The notes under the pieces are model-generated. The model was not told the origin of the DNA, searched no databases, and worked only from the letters and a program-made list of their open reading frames with translations. From Candidatus Latescibacterota bacterium (lineage in GTDB: Bacteria; Blakebacterota; Blakebacteria; Blakebacterales; Blakebacteraceae), in NCBI GenBank assembly GCA_023135015.1, contig JAGLTZ010000119.1, positions 1 through 11,273 on the forward strand: DNA of 11,273 bases, given 5' to 3'. Below are positions 1 to 6,525 of the stretch, piece by piece; within the stretch, counting starts at the first letter, position 1, and every line of letters starts with the position of its first letter. The position numbers and the translations under genes are program-made.

Positions 1-1461
1 CTGGTGCCAGAGATATCCATCACTCCCCAGATGATATCCATCTTCTATTCCCGCTTCGGGTCAAAAGTCACTCTCTTCCACAGCCGTCTAAAAGCGAGCG
101 AGCGATACGCCCGGTGGAGGAGTGTGCTGGCCGGTGATGCGATGGTGGTTATCGGGCCGCGCTCTGCGGTGCTGGCACCAGTTGCAAACCTGGGAGTAAT
201 AGTGGTTGACGAGGAACATGAGTCTTCCTACAAGCAGTCGGAGCCGGATCCGCGCTATCATGCGCGGGATGTCGCGGTCTTTCGCGCCAGGGAATGTGAC
301 GCCGTCTGTGTCCTGGGTTCAGCCACACCCAGTGCGGAGTCGTACAATAATGCCTTGGAAGGCAAGTACCTGCTTCTGGAGATGAAGGATCGCATAAGCT
401 CCAGCCCGATTACTGAAATCAACCTTGTAGATATGTCGCGAGAGCCGAAACCGTGGGAGAGGACAGGTGGGGGAACAATCTTCAGTCGAATACTCGAAGA
501 GGCAATTGAAGCAAGGTTGGAACGGGGGGAGCAGTCCCTTCTCTTTCTAAACCGCCGTGGATTCAGCCCCGCGCTCACATGCAGGAACTGCGGTCACGCC
601 GAAGAGTGCACTAACTGCAGTGTAGCCATGACCTACCATCGGATCGAAGGGCACCTGCGCTGCCACTACTGCGGCTCGGTGCGTCAGCCTCCCCTGAGCT
701 GCCCGGACTGCGGCGGTGAACATCTCCGCTATCAGGGATTGGGAACACAACGTGTGGAGACCGCCCTCAACGAACGGTTTCCGGAAGCATGTGTTCTGCG
801 CATGGATTCAGATTCCACCCGCAGACGAGGGAGCCACGGTAGACTGTACCGGGCATTTGCCAGCGGTGATGGTGATATCCTTCTGGGGACCCAGATGGTG
901 GCCAAGGGATTTCATTTCCCCCGGGTAACCCTTGTAGGGGTCATATCCGCCGACTCAGAGCTGCACTTCCCGGATTTCAGGGCCAACGAAAGGACCTTTC
1001 AACTGCTGACCCAGGTCGCCGGTCGGGCGGGCAGGGGGGATCAGAGGGGCGAGGTTATTATCCAGACGTTCTCCGAAGAAAACCCGGGTATATCATTCGC
1101 GGCCGAAGGCGACTTTGCCGGATTCATGTCGGAAGAGCTGCGGTCACGCAGGGCCCTTTCCTACCCTCCATACGGTCGGATGGTCAGAGTGCTGCTGAGG
1201 GGGCGAAAAGAGACAGATGTTCTTGAAAAAGGACGGGAGATCGTCCTAAGCCTACGCAGGGTGGCTCCAGCGACCGTCGAGGTCCTGGGTCCTGCACCGG
1301 CTCCGCTCTATCGCCTCAACCGCTGGTATAGAGTCCACTTCTTCCTGCGGGGCCGCGCCTCGGCTACCCTTCGCAAATGCGTGGAGGCATCCCAGATAAT
1401 GGAATTCAAACGCCCTGGTATGATGATCACGGTTGATATTGATGCTGTTGATATTCTGTAG
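1..1461 (+). CDS. priA: Primosomal replication-restart helicase PriA, 3' part (N-terminus cut off by window edge)
   Basis: PriA is the 3'-5' DNA helicase that recognises stalled forks and reloads the replisome. The frame is open from base 1, and the first residues (LVPEISITPQM) are an internal PriA motif, so roughly 250 N-terminal residues, including the DNA-binding domain and Walker A, lie upstream. Numbered from base 1, the DEEH Walker B box is at residues 70-73. Eight cysteines that bind two zinc ions are present as four CxxC pairs: C194/C197, C203/C206, C221/C224 and C234/C237. Next come the helicase motif GTQMVAKGFHFP and the QVAGRAGRG motif VI. The C-terminal domain has the usual LGPAPAPLYRLNRWYR segment. 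The stop is TAG. The gene is intact over the visible part and has no terminator-like structure after it. The family call rests on unmistakable motifs. Confidence 0.97.
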   Translation: MVPEISITPQMISIFYSRFGSKVTLFHSRLKASERYARWRSVLAGDAMVVIGPRSAVLAPVANLGVIVVDEEHESSYKQSEPDPRYHARDVAVFRARECDAVCVLGSATPSAESYNNALEGKYLLLEMKDRISSSPITEINLVDMSREPKPWERTGGGTIFSRILEEAIEARLERGEQSLLFLNRRGFSPALTCRNCGHAEECTNCSVAMTYHRIEGHLRCHYCGSVRQPPLSCPDCGGEHLRYQGLGTQRVETALNERFPEACVLRMDSDSTRRRGSHGRLYRAFASGDGDILLGTQMVAKGFHFPRVTLVGVISADSELHFPDFRANERTFQLLTQVAGRAGRGDQRGEVIIQTFSEENPGISFAAEGDFAGFMSEELRSRRALSYPPYGRMVRVLLRGRKETDVLEKGREIVLSLRRVAPATVEVLGPAPAPLYRLNRWYRVHFFLRGRASATLRKCVEASQIMEFKRPGMMITVDIDAVDIL

Positions 1462-1473
1462 AAATTTTATATC

Positions 1474-1501
1474 TTGACAGATTGCAGGTGAATCCTATCC
1501 T
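1474..1501 (+). promoter_or_regulatory. Sigma70-type promoter for rho
   Basis: A perfect -35 hexamer TTGACA (1474-1479) is followed after 16 bases by TATCCT (1496-1501), which matches the -10 consensus at four of six positions. It begins 13 bases after the priA stop and points toward rho. The predicted transcript start, about 1508, would give a leader of about 212 nt. The assignment is by consensus match only; no other equally good pair was seen in this gap. Confidence 0.55.
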
Positions 1502-1626
1502 GCTAGCGGGCTCGACAGGGAACAGACACCATAGACTGTCATGGCATCCCATCGATTCGACCCTGATTCCCGATTACCTTACCACGATAACGGATACCCT
1601 TTGATACGCGCATTATTGTTACTACC

Positions 1627-1652
1627 CGGGTGAGCCTTTTCCGAGGCACCTG
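1627..1652 (+). promoter_or_regulatory. Potential leader hairpin upstream of rho
   Basis: Bases 1629-1631 (GGT) and 1634-1637 (GCCT) can pair with the continuous run 1644-1650 (AGGCACC), leaving a 6-nt loop and a 2-nt bulge. A G-U pair and a C-G pair can extend the stem outward to 1627 and 1652. It is not followed by a T-run, so it is not an intrinsic terminator. It overlaps the stop codon of the short leader frame 1541-1633. The pairing was found by eye and was not scored for stability. Confidence 0.3.
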
Positions 1653-1708
1653 ATTGCTGGACAGACTGATTCCCTCCCGGAGGCCGATTCTCCAGTAGAA
1701 AACGAAAA

Positions 1709-1713
1709 AAGGA
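1709..1713 (+). promoter_or_regulatory. Ribosome binding site of rho
   Basis: AAGGA ends six bases before the ATG at 1720, at the end of an A-rich tract. It fixes the rho start used here. Confidence 0.7.
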
Positions 1714-1719
1714 TTTAGA

Positions 1720-2967
1720 ATGGACATTCAAGAGCTCAAGGCGAAGAGCATAAACGAACTCGTCGATCTTGCCACGACTCTAAACGTCGATGGGGTTTCG
1801 AATCTCCGTAAGCAGGATCTCATCTTCAGAATCCTGGAAGCGGAGACCCATAAGAACGGAAGCATATTCGCCGAAGGCGTTTTGGAAATACTTCCCGACG
1901 GCTACGGTTTCCTCCGTTCCGCTTCTTACAACTACCTGCCCGGGCCGGACGATATCTATGTATCCCCGAGCCAGATCAAACGTTTCGGGTTGATGACCGG
2001 AGATACTGTAGCCGGGCAGGTCCGGCCACCCAAAGAGAGTGAGCGTTTCTTCGCGCTGCTTCGCGTCGAAGCCATCAATAACAGTAATGCTGAAGAATCT
2101 AAACACCGCACACTGTTCGACAACCTGACCCCCCTGTATCCGGAGGAGAGGTTCCATCTAGAGAACAAGGGGGGGAACCTCTCGATGCGCATTATGGACC
2201 TGCTGGCGCCGATCGGGATGGGCCAGCGCGGTCTTATCACGTCGCCCCCACGTGCCGGCAAGACCGTGCTGCTCCAGCAGATTGCAAACTCGATTGCAGA
2301 GAACCATCCTGATGTTTACATCCTCATCCTTTTAATCGATGAGCGACCGGAAGAGGTCACGGACATGGAACGCTCTGTGCATGGGGAAGTGGTCAGCAGC
2401 ACCTTTGATGAACCGGCCGAGCGCCACGTCATAGTTGCTGATATGGTAATTGAGAAAGCGAAGCGTCTCGTAGAGCATGGACACGACGTGATCATTCTGC
2501 TCGACTCGATCACCCGTCTCGCGCGGGCACACAATACTGTGGTTCCTCACTCGGGGAAGATCCTGAGCGGCGGTGTTGACGCTAATGCGCTTCAGCGTCC
2601 GAAACGGTTCTTCGGCGCTGCGAGAAATATTGAAGACGGAGGCAGCTTGACGATCATGGGTACGGCACTGGTGGAAACAGGATCACGGATGGACGAGGTC
2701 ATCTTCGAAGAGTTCAAGGGGACCGGTAATATGGAACTGGTTCTCGACCGCCGTCTTGCAGACCGTCGTATCTGGCCGGCTATTGATATAAACCGATCCG
2801 GGACGCGTAAGGAGGAACTACTTCTATCCGAGAAGGAATTGAGCAGAGTCTGGATACTTCGTAAGTTCCTGAACGATATGAACCCCGTTGAAGGTATGGA
2901 GTTCCTGATAGAGAAGATGGCCCATTCAAAGACGAATGACGAATTTCTGGATACGATGAACCAGTAG
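1720..2967 (+). CDS. rho: Transcription termination factor Rho
   Basis: Rho is the hexameric RNA-dependent ATPase/translocase that ends transcription of untranslated RNA. The 415-residue product is close to the E. coli length (about 419) and lacks the large N-terminal insertion found in some phyla. In order, it has the N-terminal helix domain (about 1-47) and the cold-shock-like RNA-binding domain with GYGFLRS (Y62, F64, R66) and [10 protein letters not shown] (Y80). The Walker A segment is SPPRAGKT at 175-182 (K181) and the Walker B is VIILLD ending at D262. The Q-loop is [13 protein letters not shown] (about 278-290), and KGTGN (333-337) with the RRIWPAID segment completes the ATPase/R-loop region. 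ATG is preceded by AAGGA with 6-nt spacing. It is the first gene after the promoter at 1474-1501, and rpmE follows after 32 bases. The long leader suggests autoregulation. Confidence 0.98.
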   Translation: MDIQELKAKSINELVDLATTLNVDGVSNLRKQDLIFRILEAETHKNGSIFAEGVLEILPDGYGFLRSASYNYLPGPDDIYVSPSQIKRFGLMTGDTVAGQVRPPKESERFFALLRVEAINNSNAEESKHRTLFDNLTPLYPEERFHLENKGGNLSMRIMDLLAPIGMGQRGLITSPPRAGKTVLLQQIANSIAENHPDVYILILLIDERPEEVTDMERSVHGEVVSSTFDEPAERHVIVADMVIEKAKRLVEHGHDVIILLDSITRLARAHNTVVPHSGKILSGGVDANALQRPKRFFGAARNIEDGGSLTIMGTALVETGSRMDEVIFEEFKGTGNMELVLDRRLADRRIWPAIDINRSGTRKEELLLSEKELSRVWILRKFLNDMNPVEGMEFLIEKMAHSKTNDEFLDTMNQ

Positions 2968-2999
2968 GGAACCTTAAAAGATCAACCAGGTGTGAGCAT

Positions 3000-3239
3000 A
3001 TGAAACCCGACATTCATCCGGAGTATCACGAAGTAACCGTCCGCTGTGTATGCGGCCACACTTTCAAGACACGGTCGACCGCGCCAAAGATAGAGCTGGA
3101 GATCTGCTCGAACTGCCATCCATTCTACACGGGGAAGCAGAAGCTGGTAGACACTGCCGGGCGGGTCGAGAGGTTCCGTCGGCGGTACGCTAAGGCAGAA
3201 GCGTACTCAAAGGATAAGAGTAAAAAGGCGAAATCTTGA
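3000..3239 (+). CDS. rpmE: 50S ribosomal protein L31, zinc-binding type
   Basis: L31 is a small protein of the large ribosomal subunit that helps bridge the two subunits at the central protuberance. The 79-residue product starts [12 protein letters not shown] and carries the zinc ligands C16, C18, C36 and C39, in RCVCG and [14 protein letters not shown]. This makes it the zinc-containing (C+) paralogue rather than the zinc-independent form induced under zinc starvation. The C-terminus has a lysine-rich tail beyond residue 65, a common variable extension. AGGTG (2988-2992) lies 7 nt before the ATG. It sits between rho and prfA with gaps of 32 and 20 bases, a widely conserved order, and is probably co-transcribed with both. 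The stop is TGA. Confidence 0.96.
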   Translation: MKPDIHPEYHEVTVRCVCGHTFKTRSTAPKIELEICSNCHPFYTGKQKLVDTAGRVERFRRRYAKAEAYSKDKSKKAKS

Positions 3240-3259
3240 AGCCTGCATGAGGGCTCGTT

Positions 3260-4345
3260 ATGTTGTTCGAAACGCTGGCAGAGGCGAGGGACCGTTTAGA
3301 GAAGTTGTATGTTCTGCTGGCCGATCCACAGGTGATCGCCGACACCACACGATTCCAGGCGCTTGCACGCGAGCACAGCCATGTGGAGAAGGTAGTAAGC
3401 CTGTGGCAGGAGCTGGAGGATGTGCAATCTTCGTACCGGGAAGCTAAAGAGATTGTCGAGAAGAGTAACGACTCGGAATTGATCGAACTGGCCAAAGCCG
3501 AGATCGGTGAAAACGAGGAGAAGATCGAACAGCTACGGCATAGCCTTAACAGCCTGCTGATCCCCACCGACCCCGACGATTCCCGAAATACCATTATGGA
3601 GATTCGTGCTGGCACAGGAGGTGAGGAGGCATGCCTCTTCTCCGCTGACCTCTTTCGAATGTACTCCCGCTACGCTGAAAGACAGGGATGGAAGGTCGAG
3701 TTGATGAGCAGCAATCCTTCCGACCTGGGCGGTTTCAAGGAGATCATCTTCCTGATTGCCGGCGTAGATGTCTACGGGAAGCTCCGCTACGAAAGTGGTG
3801 TTCACCGGGTACAGCGCGTGCCTGAAACAGAGGCCCAGGGTCGTCTGCATACCTCTGCGGCCTCAGTGGTCGTTCTTCCCGAAGCGGAAGAGGTGGACGT
3901 GGAGCTGGATCCGGATGAGCTGCGGGTCGATGTTTTCCGATCCTCCGGACCGGGGGGCCAGAGCGTTAATACCACCGATTCCGCTGTGCGGATCACCCAC
4001 CTGCCAACCGGACTTGTAGTGAGCTGCCAAGATGAAAAGAGCCAGCATAAGAATAAGGCGAAGGCACTGAAGATATTGAGATCACGTCTTCTAGAGAGAC
4101 TGCGGAAAGAGCAGGCCGCCGAGGAAGCAGCTGAACGCCGCGATATGGTTGCAGGAGGGGATCGTTCCGCGAAGATCAGGACCTACAATTTTCCCCAGAA
4201 CAGACTGACCGACCACCGGATCAAGCTCACCCTCTATAACCTCCAGGAAATACTCGACGGAGATCTGGAGGATGTTGTCGAAGCGATCAGGATGGCGGCA
4301 CACAGCAGGGGAGAGGTGGTACCTGAGAGAGGGATGGCCTCGTGA
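3260..4345 (+). CDS. prfA: Peptide chain release factor 1 (RF1)
   Basis: RF1 reads UAA and UAG stop codons in the ribosomal A site and triggers release of the finished peptide. The 361-residue product is full length. The stop-codon reading tripeptide is P-E-T at 188-190 (within RVPETEAQGR). This fits the RF1 PxT motif, not the SPF motif of RF2. The GGQ catalytic motif is at 232-234 (SSGPGGQSVN), with Q234 the expected methylation target. The N-terminal helical domain, EIRAGTGGEEA and SCQDEKSQHKNKAKAL segments are all present. GAGGG (3249-3253) lies 6 nt before the ATG; the ATG at 3247 is in another frame. The gene ends in TGA, a codon that RF1 itself does not read. Its stop overlaps the GTG start of prmC, the gene for the enzyme that modifies its GGQ. 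Confidence 0.98.
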   Translation: MLFETLAEARDRLEKLYVLLADPQVIADTTRFQALAREHSHVEKVVSLWQELEDVQSSYREAKEIVEKSNDSELIELAKAEIGENEEKIEQLRHSLNSLLIPTDPDDSRNTIMEIRAGTGGEEACLFSADLFRMYSRYAERQGWKVELMSSNPSDLGGFKEIIFLIAGVDVYGKLRYESGVHRVQRVPETEAQGRLHTSAASVVVLPEAEEVDVELDPDELRVDVFRSSGPGGQSVNTTDSAVRITHLPTGLVVSCQDEKSQHKNKAKALKILRSRLLERLRKEQAAEEAAERRDMVAGGDRSAKIRTYNFPQNRLTDHRIKLTLYNLQEILDGDLEDVVEAIRMAAHSRGEVVPERGMAS

Positions 4346-5223
4346 CCGCGGTTGTATCAGCAGACCTCAGGCAGCGTCTGGAGGATGTAGCAGAGCGTCT
4401 GTCGGAGGCCGGCATCGAAGCTGTCCAGACGGAGGCAGAGGGACTGATAGGCGCCGCCGTAGGTGTCAGGCAAAGGCACGCCCTCTACCAGGAGGAACGT
4501 GACCTGAGCCAGGAGGAGATTGAGCAACTGGAGGCATTTTTACAGCGGCGCCTGAGTGGAGAACCCCTTCAGTACATTACGGGTGATGCCGCTTTCCGCC
4601 TGCTCACTCTGAAAGTAGACCGGCGGGCGCTGATCCCCCGTCCTGAAACAGAGGGTCTTGTATCAGTCGCCCTGCAGCTGATGGGATCAAACAAACAGGC
4701 CGTAGTACTGGATGCGGGCACTGGCTGTGGTCCTATCGCGCTCTCCCTTGCGATGGAATGCCCTGCCTGGACTGTTCTGGCTGCCGACGCCAGCCCGGCG
4801 GCACTCGAGCTGGCACGCGAAAATGCACTGCGATACGACCTGCAGCAGATCCAGTGGCTCGAGGCAGATGTGACCAAACTGGAGTTCTGGCGCATGCTCC
4901 CCCCGCTGGATCTCTTTATCAGCAATCCTCCATACGTCACCGAGGAGGAATGGGGGCAGCTGCCTATAGAAATCCGGGGTTACGAGCCCCGTGGAGCACT
5001 GGTCGCCGGCAGAGAGGGTCTGGACGTTATCGGTCCACTGCTGGACAGGGTGTCGATGCGCCTGAAGCCTGGCGGGCTGGTTGCAATGGAGATCGGCGAG
5101 AGACAGGATGATGTTGTGACTGCAATGGCGCGGGCAGCCATGTTGGTTGATATCCGGGTGGCTCCCGATTTATCAGGTCGACCGCGCTATCTTATCGCCC
5201 GACAGGAGCTGGGTCTGAGCTGA
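4342..5223 (+). CDS. prmC: Release factor glutamine methyltransferase PrmC (HemK)
   Basis: PrmC transfers a methyl group from S-adenosylmethionine to the glutamine of the GGQ motif in release factors, which raises peptide-release efficiency. The 293-residue product has a helical N-terminal substrate-binding domain (about 1-90), the LIPRPETE motif at 98-104, the SAM-binding motif DAGTGCG at 124-130, and the catalytic NPPY motif at 195-198. The C-terminal part has EIRGYEPRGALVAGREGLD and LKPGGLVAMEIGERQ, both typical of the family. The start is GTG at 4342, inside a GTGA overlap with the prfA stop; GAGGG (4329-4333) lies 8 nt upstream. The overlap suggests translational coupling to its substrate gene. 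The stop TGA shares one base with the murA ATG. Confidence 0.96.
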   Translation: MTAVVSADLRQRLEDVAERLSEAGIEAVQTEAEGLIGAAVGVRQRHALYQEERDLSQEEIEQLEAFLQRRLSGEPLQYITGDAAFRLLTLKVDRRALIPRPETEGLVSVALQLMGSNKQAVVLDAGTGCGPIALSLAMECPAWTVLAADASPAALELARENALRYDLQQIQWLEADVTKLEFWRMLPPLDLFISNPPYVTEEEWGQLPIEIRGYEPRGALVAGREGLDVIGPLLDRVSMRLKPGGLVAMEIGERQDDVVTAMARAAMLVDIRVAPDLSGRPRYLIARQELGLS

Positions 5224-6491
5224 TGGATGTATTCCGGATAAGGGGAGGGCACAGGCTGGAAGGTGAGGTGGAAGTCAGGGGGGCCAAGAACTCGGCACTG
5301 CCCATATTGATAGCCTCCCTTCTGGTTGAAGATGGTGAAAGTGTCATCCGGAACATTCCCGATCTGAGGGATATTTATACCTGCCTTAGGGTTCTGGAGC
5401 ACCTGGGTGTAGAGGTCGATTTCAAAAGAGAGACTTCAACCGTGCGGTTGAATGCCAGCCGCCTCAGAGGCTTCGAAGCGCCGTATGAGCTCGTCCAGCA
5501 GATGAGGGCTTCATTTATGGTCATGGGACCTCTGCTCGGCAGGCTTGGCAGAGCAAAGATCAGCCTTCCCGGTGGGTGCGCCATCGGCCCCCGTCCGGTG
5601 GACCTGCACCGCCGTGCCTTTGAGGCGATGGGTACGCGGATTGAGGATGAGGGAGGCTATATGGTTGCCGAGGCGACACCGCTGCAGGGGGCAAAGATCT
5701 ACTTCGACCGTCCGAGTCATACAGGCACCGAAAATATAATGATGGGAGCGGTGATGGCCCGGGGGATGACCACAATATTAAATGCATCCTGCGATCCCGA
5801 GGTAGTGGATCTGGCAGAGGCACTCAATTCTGCAGGGGCCCGGATCAGCGGAGCAGGAAGCACCGAGATCATCATTGAGGGTGTGGCGGCTCTGAAACCT
5901 CTTGATCACACAGTGATGCCGGATCGCCTTGAAACAGGGACCTTTCTTGTTGCAGGTGCAATAACAGGCGGGCGGGTTACTGTAACGGGCGCCAGGCCGG
6001 ATGACCTGGGGCTGGTTCTGGCCAAACTAGCGGAGATGGGTGTGGATGTTGAAGTCACGGCCGACACCGTCACCGCCTCGCTGTCGGGACGTCCTGAAGC
6101 GGGCACGGTCGTAACCTATCCATATCCAGGATTTCCCACCGATCTGCAGGCCTCATTAATGGCGTTGGCCAGCCTGGCGGACGGTACCAGTGTCATACGT
6201 GAAACTGTATTTGAGGATCGTTTTCTACATGTAGCTGAGCTGGTCCGTCTGGGGGCGGAGATAAGCACGGTCGGCGATGAGGCGACCGTTATCGGTGTAG
6301 AGAGTCTTTCGGGTGCGTCGGTGATGGCAAGTGACATACGGGCCGGGACAGGATTGGTACTGGCGTGCCTTGCCGCGCGGGGGGAATCGGTCGTAAATCG
6401 TGTATACCATATCGACCGGGGACATGAAAGACTTGAGGAACGTCTGAGCCTTCTGGGCGCCGATATTGTCAGGGAGGATACAGACAAGTAG
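5223..6491 (+). CDS. murA: UDP-N-acetylglucosamine 1-carboxyvinyltransferase MurA
   Basis: MurA transfers enolpyruvate from phosphoenolpyruvate to UDP-GlcNAc in the cytoplasm, the first committed step of peptidoglycan synthesis. The 422-residue product matches the family length and has the two-domain enolpyruvyl-transferase fold. Visible landmarks are the N-terminal GGHRLEGEVEVRGAKNSALP with K22 and N23, and the active-site loop LPGGCAIGPRP with C119. A cysteine there is the residue alkylated by fosfomycin; resistant forms carry aspartate. The C-terminal DRGHERLEERLSLLGADI is also typical. ATG 5223 overlaps the prmC stop by one base (TGATG); the nearest ribosome-site-like AGGAG (5204-5208) is 14 nt away, so initiation may depend on coupling to prmC. 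The stop is TAG, 34 bases before dnaE. Confidence 0.97.
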   Translation: MDVFRIRGGHRLEGEVEVRGAKNSALPILIASLLVEDGESVIRNIPDLRDIYTCLRVLEHLGVEVDFKRETSTVRLNASRLRGFEAPYELVQQMRASFMVMGPLLGRLGRAKISLPGGCAIGPRPVDLHRRAFEAMGTRIEDEGGYMVAEATPLQGAKIYFDRPSHTGTENIMMGAVMARGMTTILNASCDPEVVDLAEALNSAGARISGAGSTEIIIEGVAALKPLDHTVMPDRLETGTFLVAGAITGGRVTVTGARPDDLGLVLAKLAEMGVDVEVTADTVTASLSGRPEAGTVVTYPYPGFPTDLQASLMALASLADGTSVIRETVFEDRFLHVAELVRLGAEISTVGDEATVIGVESLSGASVMASDIRAGTGLVLACLAARGESVVNRVYHIDRGHERLEERLSLLGADIVREDTDK

Positions 6492-6514
6492 TTTCCGTCC
6501 GCGAACGGCCTTTT

Positions 6515-6520
6515 AGGGAG
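6515..6520 (+). promoter_or_regulatory. Ribosome binding site of dnaE
   Basis: AGGGAG lies 5 nt before TTG 6526 and 11 nt before the in-frame GTG 6532. The spacing is slightly short for TTG and long for GTG. TTG is preferred, but the choice of start is not certain. Confidence 0.5.
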
Positions 6521-6525
6521 AGCTG

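Larger units (their letters stand above)
1462..1719 (+). promoter_or_regulatory. Intergenic region and long 5' leader of rho, possible autoregulatory leader
   Basis: This 258-base gap is the only sizeable non-coding stretch. It holds the promoter at 1474-1501 and then about 210 nt of leader. Bases 1541-1600 contain 21 C and 9 G, the C-over-G bias typical of Rho loading (rut) sites. A hairpin can form at 1627-1652 (GGT..GCCT pairing with AGGCACC, with a 2-nt bulge), and CTGGA at 1657-1661 can pair with TCCAG at 1691-1695 around a CCTC/GAGG stem (1673-1683). None is followed by a T-run, so these are not intrinsic terminators. A short frame, ATG 1541 to TGA 1633, lies inside but has no clear ribosome site. 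In Escherichia coli, Rho represses its own gene by terminating in a long leader; the same role here is inference. Confidence 0.4.

Noticed and set aside
1505..1585. tRNA or other structured RNA gene in the priA-rho gap (GATTCGA resembles a T-loop)
   Set aside because: No acceptor stem, anticodon arm or consistent cloverleaf can be drawn around it.
1488..1604. GTG-started 38-codon frame upstream of rho
   Set aside because: Its start lies upstream of the predicted -10 box, so it would not be on the rho transcript, and it has no ribosome site.
1539..1727. Antisense 62-codon frame in the priA-rho gap
   Set aside because: No convincing promoter or ribosome site, no recognised domain, and it overlaps the rho start.
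3247..3447. Alternative frame starting at ATG 3247 over the prfA start
   Set aside because: It is out of frame with the clear RF1 protein and has no family features; the GAGGG at 3249-3253 serves ATG 3260.
6495..6514. Small hairpin CCGT/ACGG followed by CCTTTT between murA and dnaE, as an intrinsic terminator
   Set aside because: The stem is only four pairs and the T-run four bases, too weak to support termination.
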